Of a DNA stretch of 13,860 nt, positions 6,981 to 13,410 are shown one piece after another. A model generated the notes under the pieces. The model ran no database searches. It saw nothing but the letters and a program-made list of their open reading frames with translations, and was not told the DNA's origin. The position numbers and the translations under genes were made by a program. Where the stretch lies: contig DBNU01000042.1 in NCBI GenBank assembly GCA_002299125.1, forward strand, positions 1 to 13,860, in the 5' to 3' direction. Origin of the DNA: Proteobacteria bacterium UBA664 (GTDB taxonomy: Bacteria; Pseudomonadota; Gammaproteobacteria; UBA7966). Positions within the stretch are counted from its first letter, which is position 1. Each line of letters opens with the position of its first letter.

Positions 6981-8210
6981 TCAAGGATGCTTAACGAGCA
7001 ACCGCGGCTCGTGCCCCAGTTCGTCTTGGCTGAACAGCAAGGCGCCGGTCTCCACGTCGTAGATACCCAGCGACGCATCGTGGGAGCTGAGCGCATACAA
7101 GTAAGGCTTGTCCGCCCGATCCACCGCAATGCAAGCGGCCTCGTGGACGAGACGGATGGTCTTCACCTTCTTCTTGGTCTTGATGTCAAACACCCACACC
7201 TCGCGACTCTCAGAGGTGTGAGCCCATTTTGCGCGCCGGTCCATCAGCACGAACAACTGGCCACTCTGGCTGTGGAGATCCAGAGGCTGCCAGCCGCCGG
7301 GCGCCCATTTGTCCTTGCGCTCCGCCTCCGTGGTCAAGCTCCAGGATTCGCCGAGTTTCGGCTCATCCCCGGAGAAGTTGACCGGGAACACTTTGCCCCA
7401 GAAGGACACCAGGAACATCTCGCCGGTCATCTGATCGAAGGCCGGGTCGTTGTAGGTGGGATCCTCGACGGGCTCATGGATGGGTTTGGTCTGTGTGCGC
7501 GAGACCTCCTTGCCGTTCTCGTCAAAGGTGACCTGGACGATGGAGGCGTCACGGCAACGTACGGCGAAGCGCCGCTCCCCGGTTGGGTGGACGTACCAGC
7601 ACTGTGGCGTTTCGATGGTGCTCAGGTGCTTCTTCTGCTCTAGGTCGACGATGACCACCGCGTTGGATGGTGAGAACTGGTAGGAATAGACATAGCGCCC
7701 ATCCTGGGACACCGCCGAGCCGCCGCGGTGAACCATCGCCCCGGAACGGGTGTTCGGGATGTCGATGAGTTCCAGCGGCTTCAGCTCGCGGGGATCGTAG
7801 ATGGCGATGAAATCGTCCCTGTTCCAGCGGCTGAAAAGGTCGAAGCGGGTATCGGCGATGTACAACGTGCCGTCCTTCGGCGAGGACATGGGTACGGCGA
7901 GCAGACCCGTATCGATGGTGCCCAGGTACTTGCCGGTATTGCCGTCGATGGGGATCACCTTCGACAGCACGTCGAAGGCAGCCGGATCAACCACGTACAT
8001 CCGCCGCTCGTCGGGCGCAGGGGCGACGTTGATGCCCATTTTCTCCTGAACCTGGGTGGTGACGAGTTCGGGCATCTTCTCGATGCCTTCGCTGTCCACC
8101 TCCGAGAACACGGGGCCGGACGCGAACGCGAACGCTGCAGCGACGCCTCCCAGCGCAGAGTGCCTGAGGCAACGGCACAGGGCCTTCGTTAGGGTGTTGG
8201 TTCTGTTCAT
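6981..8210 (-). CDS. mauB: TTQ amine dehydrogenase large subunit
   Basis: The 409-residue precursor of the structural alpha subunit, a seven-bladed beta-propeller that binds the TTQ subunit in an alpha2beta2 periplasmic enzyme. The leader (about 1-37) has basic residues then AAAFAFASGPVFS. Diagnostic segments include YSYQFSPSNAVVIVDL, the Cys pair C204/C219 shared with known large subunits, and WAPGGWQPLDLHSQSGQLFVLMD (302-324). KVFPVNFSGDEPKLGESWSL resembles the aromatic amine dehydrogenase subunit more than the methylamine one, while QFSPSNAV and the C-terminus (PYLYALSSHDASLGIYD...LGHEPR) recall MauB. The substrate class is therefore open, and aauB is an equally fair name. ATG 8210 is preferred over ATG 8219, which nearly abuts the GGAGGG site. 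It lies 63 bp after the mauF-like gene. Confidence 0.96.
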   Translation of the reverse strand: MNRTNTLTKALCRCLRHSALGGVAAAFAFASGPVFSEVDSEGIEKMPELVTTQVQEKMGINVAPAPDERRMYVVDPAAFDVLSKVIPIDGNTGKYLGTIDTGLLAVPMSSPKDGTLYIADTRFDLFSRWNRDDFIAIYDPRELKPLELIDIPNTRSGAMVHRGGSAVSQDGRYVYSYQFSPSNAVVIVDLEQKKHLSTIETPQCWYVHPTGERRFAVRCRDASIVQVTFDENGKEVSRTQTKPIHEPVEDPTYNDPAFDQMTGEMFLVSFWGKVFPVNFSGDEPKLGESWSLTTEAERKDKWAPGGWQPLDLHSQSGQLFVLMDRRAKWAHTSESREVWVFDIKTKKKVKTIRLVHEAACIAVDRADKPYLYALSSHDASLGIYDVETGALLFSQDELGHEPRLLVKHP

Positions 8211-8273
8211 GATGCCCATCCCTCCGTCTAATTGCTTACCGGCTATCCGGATCCGAAAACATCCCGGTACTCC

Positions 8274-9143
8274 TCATGCCAAGCCCCAGACCAGCAACAA
8301 CGTACCGCCGAACAGCAGGGCGCACGCATCCACCCGCCGTGCGCGCTGTTCATGGACCGCCATCCAACGCTGCACCGTCCAGTCCGCCAGAGGCAAGGCG
8401 TTGACCAGCAGAGGCAGGAAACGACCCAAGTTGAGACTCAGCAGCAGCACCAGCGCACCGGCGACACTGCCGCTCAGCAACGCCCCAGCCACGACCAGAT
8501 AGAGGATGGGCGTCTTCACGTAGGTGACGAAATTGAGACCCAATTGCCAGCCATAGAGCAGCCCCGTCTGCCACATTGGCAGGATCAGACGCGCCCGATG
8601 GGGCACCTGGGCCTTGCGCTGGGGATACGGCAGGCGGACGAGACCCAACTGACGAAGTCCATAAGCGAGACCCATGGCGCCGATGAGCACCAGTCCCCAG
8701 CCCGACAGTCCACTGACCGGCAGCAGCCTGCCCGCCATACCGAGGCCAGCAGCCAGCGCCCCTGCACCGAGGAGATAGCCCACGCCGTGGGCGAACAGGG
8801 TGGGCAGCCAGCGGCCGACCGCGGCGGCGCCGTAAGGCCCGGTGGGACGCAACAGACTAAGCGAGGAATAACCACAGGGAGACCATGTGGACAGCAGGCC
8901 GCCGACGAAGGCCAACAGACAGAGCGCAGGCAAGGCTGCAACGGCGCCGGCCGATCCCGCCAGCCACAGTCCCGTTCCCAAGCCGCCGGCAACGCTCAGC
9001 AGGATCAGCAGGACCTGCCGGTCCGTCTGAGCCGCCCCGCTCGCCGCCACAATCTGGCTGTCATCGATCACTGCCTGCCCCAAACGCTCCTGAGGCCCGG
9101 CAGTTCCGGAAATGCAAACCAGATCTAGCTCTCGCACCGCCAT
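8274..9143 (-). CDS. mauF: MauF, polytopic membrane protein of amine dehydrogenase maturation
   Basis: A 289-residue protein with about six membrane helices (roughly 44-66, 70-86, 110-140, 146-166, 200-235 and 271-288), distantly related to the CcdA/DsbD redox transporters. The signature WSPCGYSSLSLLRPTGPYG (87-105) and LPMWQTGLLYGWQLGLNFVTYVKTP (about 188-212) match what I recall of MauF, which is needed for active methylamine dehydrogenase and TTQ formation in methylotrophs. ATG 9143 is chosen over ATG 9182 because GAGGG lies nine bases upstream. This is the first intact gene of the cluster, in the usual position before the large subunit. From memory, aromatic amine dehydrogenase clusters lack mauF, so its presence pulls the cluster toward the mau type. 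Confidence 0.9.
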   Translation of the reverse strand: MAVRELDLVCISGTAGPQERLGQAVIDDSQIVAASGAAQTDRQVLLILLSVAGGLGTGLWLAGSAGAVAALPALCLLAFVGGLLSTWSPCGYSSLSLLRPTGPYGAAAVGRWLPTLFAHGVGYLLGAGALAAGLGMAGRLLPVSGLSGWGLVLIGAMGLAYGLRQLGLVRLPYPQRKAQVPHRARLILPMWQTGLLYGWQLGLNFVTYVKTPILYLVVAGALLSGSVAGALVLLLSLNLGRFLPLLVNALPLADWTVQRWMAVHEQRARRVDACALLFGGTLLLVWGLA

Positions 9144-9184
9144 GTCCGTTATCCCTCGGCCACGCCATAGAGCGCTGAACAACT

Positions 9185-9337
9185 TTATCTGCCCAACTTC
9201 AGTAGGTGATTGCGACGACTGTAGCCCAGTTCATGCGGCCGCCACCCCACGACCTGCTTCACCAACGCCGCCGTCAGGGAACCTCTGATCCAGGCGTCTG
9301 ACAGGCGAACCGAAGGCTCTGGTCGTGACGATGGCGG
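9185..9337 (-). pseudogene. Possible C-terminal tail of a disrupted gene upstream of mauF
   Basis: A minus frame open from 9337 to TAA 9185 ends in LSDAWIRGSLTAALVKQVVG then WRPHELGYSRRNHLLKLGR. The composition looks like a genuine protein C-terminus, and its stop lies 41 bp before mauF, a spacing typical of operon neighbours. No start codon with a ribosome site is visible, and beyond 9337 the frame is closed by TGA. It may be what is left of a first operon gene cut by the IS5-family insertion. I cannot name the family. It is short, so chance cannot be excluded. Confidence 0.35.
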
Positions 9338-9423
9338 TCATTTCCCTGCCTTGGGGTCGCTTCGTGCCCCTGTTGCACTCCCCAACCGCTCGCTCAGTCC
9401 GCGAAGTCCGCCCTCTGGACGGA

Positions 9424-10035
9424 TCACCCCGAAGTCGGCAGCCGACGTCGTCGCACCAGGTACAGATTGGTCAGCCCCAGCAAAGTGAACAACTGCGCCG
9501 CATTCTTTGCCAATCCCCGATAACGCATCTTGCGATAGCCAAACTGACACTTGATGACCCGAAACACGTGCTCCTCCCGCGCCCGAATCGACGACTGCCG
9601 ACGATCCGCTCCCGCTCGCACGTCTTCAACGGTCGACCCCGCGTGCCCTTCAGTGCCACCGCCCACAGCACACCCGCAGCGCGTGCAGCGCGCTTCAGCC
9701 CATTCTGCACATAGCCCGCATCACCAAACACCGCCCGATCATCCGCTCGCAACAGACTGGGCAGGATCCTCACATCCGCGACGTTCGCCGCCGTCACCGC
9801 CGCCGTGTGGACCAGACCGCTGTGCACATCCGCACCCACATGCCGCTTCATCCCGAAATACCACTGCTGACCCTTCCTCGTCTGGCGCATGGCCGGATCG
9901 CGCTGACCCGCCCGGCTCTTCGTCGAGGGGGGCGCAGCAATCAGGGTCGCATCCACCATTGTGCCCCCCGACAGCAGCAGACCCCGCGTGCTCAGTACCT
10001 CGTTGATGACCTCCAGCAGCCGCCCAGTCGAGTCC
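9424..10035 (-). pseudogene. Truncated and frameshifted IS5-family transposase
   Basis: On the minus strand, TGRLLEVINEVLSTRGLLLSGG leads into GTMVDATLIAAPPSTKSRAG, RDPAMRQTRKGQQWYFGMKRH and SGLVHTAAVTAANVADV, which is the DDE catalytic region of IS5-group transposases (D in VDAT). FGDAGY follows. The last conserved block, EEHVFRVIKCQFGY then KMRYRGLAKNAAQLFTLLGL, is in a different frame, so there is a frameshift at about 9585-9650. The N-terminal 130 or so residues expected for the family are missing; similarity stops near 10035. A dead copy, oriented like the mau genes. Confidence 0.88.
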
Positions 10036-10375
10036 CCGCCGTAGCCAATTGCCCGCGACACCGCGCTCACCCAACGACCGCGTCCGCTCTCGTCGGGGCA
10101 GGCCTCCATGGTGATTGTTTTCGCCACCAGTTGAGCTTCAACTATCAGATCGCCTTTCGCCGGCGCATCAACATGACGAATCACCCCTGCCGTACAGAAA
10201 CTATCACCTGAGCGCTTACGTCTCGGGTATGCATGCACTGGCAGGCAGCCGGGAAGCCAGTCGCAAGCCGCTCGTGGGGTGGATTGATATGGATCCATAT
10301 GCTTGTCTCGAGTGAAGCTTGGATAAAACGCCCTGCGTGTCAAGGCAGCGGTAGCCTATGAGTTACCAGAAAAGC
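10036..10375. other. Unassigned stretch between two IS remnants
   Basis: About 340 bp without a gene I can support. A minus frame stays open across it and runs into the IS5-family remnant, but the residues upstream of TGRLLEV do not resemble an IS5 N-terminus. I see no RNA gene, inverted repeat or promoter worth calling. It is probably old flanking DNA caught between insertions. Confidence 0.45.
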
Positions 10376-10408
10376 CCCCCCCTGTGTCAGCGTAGTTGTC
10401 GTGTCTGC
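10376..10408 (+). repeat. Left inverted repeat of the IS3-family element
   Basis: A run of C then TGTGTCAGCGT and the core AGTTGTCGTGTCTGC. The reverse complement of 11309-11343 begins with C residues and GGTGT and contains the same 15-base core, with a few mismatches and a small length difference between the outer parts. Confidence 0.75.
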
Positions 10409-10453
10409 TTGTTGATGGGGATTTGAGATCCGGGGGCGGCAAGGGAGTGAAGG

Positions 10454-10864
10454 ATGGCGCGGTACAGTGAGGGGTTCAGGGAGCGTGTGTTGCAGATGCT
10501 GATGGCGCCGCAGTCGATGACGGTGGTGCAGGTGAGCCGGGCGACTGGGGTAACTGAGCAGTCGCTTTACAACTGGCGTAATCGGGTGCGTGGTCGAGGA
10601 GTGGCGGTGGCTGCGGATGCGAAGAACCCCGAGCGGTGGAGTGGGGAGAACAAGCTGGCGGTGGTGATTGAGACGGCGGCGCTGAACGAGGCCGAGTTGT
10701 CGGCGTACTGTCGCCGCAAGGGGCTGTACGTGGAGCAGGTGGCGCGTTGGCGTGAGGCGGCGGCGGTGGGTGTGGGGTCGACGCCGGCGCTGGCGGAGGC
10801 GGCGGCGCTGCTGGTGCTGCAAAAAAAAGCCCGGGCCATCCGGGGGGACGACGGGGACGCCTGA
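10454..10864 (+). CDS. IS3-family transposase OrfA
   Basis: A 136-residue DNA-binding protein that recognises the element's ends. The N-terminus MARYSEGFRERVLQMLMAP, then VSRATGVTEQSLYNWRNRVRG (about 27-47), is the helix-turn-helix of IS3/Tn3-type OrfA proteins; the helical C-terminal part (AEAAALLVLQKKARA) is where a leucine zipper normally sits. ATG 10454 has GGGAGTGAAGG upstream. The frame is intact. It overlaps the orfB frame at its end, and a run of eight A (10821-10828) lies 34 bases before its stop. OrfA made alone usually represses transposition. Confidence 0.88.
   Translation: MARYSEGFRERVLQMLMAPQSMTVVQVSRATGVTEQSLYNWRNRVRGRGVAVAADAKNPERWSGENKLAVVIETAALNEAELSAYCRRKGLYVEQVARWREAAAVGVGSTPALAEAAALLVLQKKARAIRGDDGDA
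10821..10829 (+). promoter_or_regulatory. Candidate programmed -1 frameshift site
   Basis: Eight A residues followed by G, read in orfA as CAA AAA AAA GCC. A slip by -1 gives AAA AAA AGC and enters a frame open to TGA 10951, reading LIAPQDRQMAIDLIEEAVVA, the expected start of OrfB. A GC-rich stretch just after it (CCCGGGCC...CCGGGGGG) could stimulate pausing. IS3 elements make the OrfAB fusion this way. Confidence 0.7.
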
Positions 10865-11305
10865 TTGCCCCCCAAGACCGTCAGATGGCCATCGATCTGA
10901 TTGAGGAAGCGGTGGTGGCTGGGGCGCGCAGCCACCCGGCCGTCGGTGAGTGATGACAACCCGTACTCGGAGAGTCTGTTTCGCACGCTCAAGTACACGC
11001 CGAGCTTCCCGGGCAAGCCCTTCGCGAGCCTGGAGGAGGCCAGGCGCTGGGTGCATACCTTCGTGCAGTGGTACAACGGTGAGCATCGTCACAGTGCGAT
11101 CCGCTTCGTGACGCCGAACGAGCGGCACAGCGAAGTCGAGGTCGCGGTGCTGAAGCGACGGGACGCGGTGTACCGAGCGGCGCAGGACCGTCATCCCGAG
11201 CGCTGGTCGCGCACCACCAGGAACTGGGAGCCGGTGACCGGTGTGTGGCTGAATCCACCGCAAGAACATCACGCGAAGAAGGGGACAAACCTCAAGGCAG
11301 CGTGA
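10861..11305 (+). pseudogene. IS3-family OrfB with central deletion
   Basis: The first part (IAPQDRQMAIDLIEEAVVAGAR) is the OrfB N-terminus. It meets, at about 10925-10940, the OrfB C-terminus in another frame: SVSDDNPYSESLFRTLKYTP, then EEARRWVHTFVQWYNGEHRH and TPNERH. The last catalytic Glu of the DDE triad (Y-S-E-S-L-F) is present, but the two Asp and about 200 residues between them are missing. The joint is also out of frame, with TGA at 10951. It cannot encode an active transposase. Confidence 0.87.
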
Positions 11306-11308
11306 TCA

Positions 11309-11343
11309 GCAGACACGACAACTTCGTTGACAAACACCGGGGG
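11309..11343 (-). repeat. Right inverted repeat of the IS3-family element
   Basis: The sequence starts GCAGACACGACAACTTCG and ends in GGGGG. Read in reverse complement it matches the left end, with the 15-base core identical. The orfB remnant stops 3 bases before it. Confidence 0.75.
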
Positions 11344-11399
11344 CGCTCATACCACCGTAGAGGTCGTAAGCCTTGCAGGGGCATTGGATCGGAGGAGCT

Positions 11400-12140
11400 T
11401 TGCAGAAGACCCCACGGTGAGGTTGACCATGTCGGTGAACGGCGGCAAGTCGCGTAATCCGCTGGCGCAATTTCTTGACCATGCGATTCAGGCCTTCGTC
11501 GATGAGGTTGGTGAGTCTGGTTTGCGCGAAGGCAAGGATCCCCCCGTCTTGATGCTTGCGCAGGGTGGCAACGACCTTTCGCAGCGGCGGCTTGAGGCAG
11601 CTTCGCAAGGCCGTAGCGGTCCGACGATCAAGGAGTTGCCGGACGGCACAAGGGGCCTGGCAGTTTTACAACTGCTCGAGCTCGTCTTTGAAGCGCCGGG
11701 CTCGGTAGATGTGCCGACAGCCGCGCGCGAGCGTGCGGGTTCCACGCTGCGCGCGGGTTGAGGAGTGGCGACAGAGCAGCCAGCGCAATCCTTTTGAGCG
11801 CGCCGCGTTCGCCGGCGTTGGCCGCGCGCCACTGCTCTTTGCGCACCACGGCGGCGGGCACCTGCGTGGTCTTACCGCAGCCGCTGCACGCCATGCGCGG
11901 CACCTCGCGGTGCAGTCAAGCCTCGAACTGGATGGAGTCCAAGTGCCGCCGGTAGCGGCGCAGGCGATCATGTACGCACCGTGTGGCCGCACCGCAGGTC
12001 GGGCAGGGTACCCGGGCACCATCGCAGCCGATCTCGAAGTCGATGCTACGCTTGGTCGTGTCGAGATTGACGCTCGCATTCACCGGTGGCGACTACAACC
12101 CCAGCGCGCTGGTGAGTGGCACCTCTACCTTGACGCTCAT
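11400..12140 (-). pseudogene. Decayed ISL3-family transposase
   Basis: Reading the minus strand across frames gives the order of an ISL3 transposase. Residues TKRSIDFEIGCDGARVPCPT and CGAATRCVHD form the first Cys pair and its surroundings; RRYRRHLDSIQFEA follows, then a TGA stop (about 11914-11916), then LHREVPRMACSGCGKTTQVP with the second Cys pair. The catalytic core is missing. A C-terminal part resumes in other frames: KGLRWLLCRHSSTRAQRG, ARRFKDELEQL, ATLRKHQDGGILAFAQTRLT, NLIDEGLNRMVKKLR and, after another frameshift, DLPPFTDMVNLTVG. At least two stops, several frameshifts and a deletion of a few hundred bases make it a relic. The likely start is near ATG 12140. Confidence 0.75.
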
Positions 12141-12301
12141 CGTGGGCCTCGGTTCGCTCATCCCTCATGGACGGGCACACAGTACAGACAGGGACCGACC
12201 CACAGATCCCTCGGGCTCCATCACCAGAGGACATTATGACTGTCGCTTTCCACACGAAACGACGTGACACCCAAAGACATCGTCGCTTCAGAAGTCCGCC
12301 T

Positions 12302-12322
12302 AGGGAAGGTCTGAACAATTCC
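12302..12322 (+). repeat. Probable left end of the second IS5-family element
   Basis: GGGAAGGTCTGAACAATTCC resembles the terminal repeats of many IS5-family elements (GGAAGGTCTGAAnAA). It lies, once the IS1595 insertion is taken out, about 70 bp before the transposase start at 13411, as expected for an IS5 leader. The other end is outside the window, so it cannot be confirmed. Confidence 0.6.
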
Positions 12323-12346
12323 GCCACTTTCGGCGAGAATCGGTCA

Positions 12347-12354
12347 TCGGTTCA
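12347..12354 (+). repeat. Target-site duplication, left copy (TCGGTTCA)
   Basis: TCGGTTCA directly precedes the left inverted repeat of the IS1595-family element and recurs exactly at 13392-13399, directly after the right inverted repeat. Eight bases is the usual duplication length for IS1595. Confidence 0.88.
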
Positions 12355-13391
12355 CCTGATTAAGCATGAAGCTCAGCGGGGCTCATCTGGTGAGCCTGTG
12401 GGGGCAGAAGCTGGCTCGACATGGTGATGGAGGGCCTGTCATGCCAATCAATCGAGTGCAGTTCCAGCGTGGGATGTCGTTGTGCGAGTTCATGAGCCAG
12501 TACGGGAGCGAGGCGCAGTGCACACAGGCCTTGGAGCGGCTTCGCTGGCCGCAGAACTTCCGCTGCCCGAAGGTGTGCCGAGTCGCGTGGTTACCGCGTT
12601 CCGCGCGGTGGTGGGGTGCTGCTGCAATGTGCGGCCTGCCGCCATCAGGCCTCGCCTACGGCAGGCACGATGATGGACAGCTCCAAGCTGCCGCTCACCA
12701 CCTGGTTCCTGGCCATCTACCTCATCAGCCAGGCCAAGACGGGCCTGTCGGCACTGGCCTTGATGCGCCAGATCGGGGTGTCCTACCGCAGCGCCTGGCT
12801 GCTGCATCATAAGGTGATGCAGGCGATGGCCGACGCCAAGCAGCCGCTCGGCGGCGACATCCTCCTCGACGATGCCTATCTGGGTGGGGAAAAACCCGGC
12901 ACGCCCGGTCGCGGCTCGCCGAACAAGGTGCCCTTCGTGACCGCCGTCGAGCTGACCTCCGACGGGCGACCACGGCGGGTGAAGATGAACGCGCTCACCG
13001 GCTTCACCTCGCGGGCCATCGCGCAGTGGGCCCGCCAAAATCTCCTGCCCGGCAGTGACGTGTGCAGCGACGGGCTGGCCTGCTTCGATGCCGTCATCCA
13101 TGCCGATTGTGCCCACTCCTACGTGGTGGTGGGCCAGCGCAAGCCGCGCGAGTTGCCCCTCTTCCAGTGGGTGAACACCGTCATCGGCAACCTGAAGACC
13201 ATGATTGGCGGTGCCCACAAACACTTCCAGTTCAGCAAGTACCCGCATCGCTACCTCGGGGCCTTCTGCTACCGCTTCAATCACCGATTCAACCTCCGCG
13301 GCATGGTCGAGACACTCATCGGGCAGGTCATGCTCACAACCAAGCGACCAGAGCAGCTCCTGCGAAGGGCTGAGGTTCATGCCTAATCAGG
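12355..13391 (+). mobile_element. Complete IS1595-family insertion sequence
   Basis: A 1037-bp element with 23-bp terminal inverted repeats (12355-12377 and 13369-13391; 21 of 23 positions agree, core GCATGAA then CTCAGC) and an exact 8-bp target duplication. It holds one transposase gene, whose TAA lies inside the right repeat. It is inserted in the leader of an IS5-family element; removing it rejoins GGTCATCGGTTCA to AGGGTGAGTTCG before the IS5 start codon. Clean ends and duplication imply a recent insertion. Confidence 0.9.
12441..13386 (+). pseudogene. IS1595-family transposase with a one-base frameshift
   Basis: Starts at ATG 12441 (MPINRVQFQRGMSLCEFMSQ), with GGAGGG upstream. After FRCPK (codon 12570-12572) one extra G shifts the frame. 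Dropping it restores a second zinc-ribbon half and the rest: CAESRGYRVPRGGGVLLQCA then ACRHQASPTAGT. The zinc ribbon is thus CPKC...CAAC. The catalytic ISXO2-like domain follows intact (LPLTTWFLAIYLISQAKTGL, DDAYLGGE, SDGLACF, VNTVIGNLKT, YRFNHRF), with the DDE/N residues apparently present. Corrected length is about 315 residues, normal for the family. The shift may be a real mutation or a sequencing error in GG; the downstream part alone has an internal ATG at 12616. Confidence 0.9.
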
Positions 13392-13399
13392 TCGGTTCA
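13392..13399 (+). repeat. Target-site duplication, right copy (TCGGTTCA)
   Basis: Identical to 12347-12354 and placed directly outside the right inverted repeat of the IS1595-family element. Confidence 0.88.
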
Positions 13400-13410
13400 A
13401 GGGTGAGTTC

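Larger units (their letters stand above)
10376..11343 (+). mobile_element. IS3-family element, internally deleted
   Basis: A 968-bp unit bounded by imperfect inverted repeats (10376-10408 and 11309-11343, sharing the core AGTTGTCGTGTCTGC). It carries orfA, an A-tract frameshift site and the two ends of orfB fused across a deletion of most of the catalytic domain. Full IS3 elements are about 1.2-1.5 kb. No clear target-site duplication was found at the edges. The element cannot make its own OrfAB, but with both ends kept it could be moved by a related transposase. Confidence 0.75.

Noticed and set aside
8232..9128. 298-residue plus-strand open frame rich in Gln, Arg and Thr
   Set aside because: It is the antisense shadow of mauF; its composition is the low-complexity type expected opposite a hydrophobic membrane protein.
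9144..9280. A sigma-70 or sigma-54 promoter for the mau operon
   Set aside because: No pair of boxes with correct spacing stood out; TTGGGC with a weak -10 near the mauF start is not convincing.
9277..9300. GGGAACCTCTGATCC as the terminal repeat of the first IS5-family copy
   Set aside because: It resembles some IS5 ends, but no matching opposite end exists, and a protein-like minus frame (9185-9337) runs across it.
11327..11761. Plus-strand 144-residue open frame
   Set aside because: It is antisense to recognisable ISL3 transposase segments and has no domain of its own.
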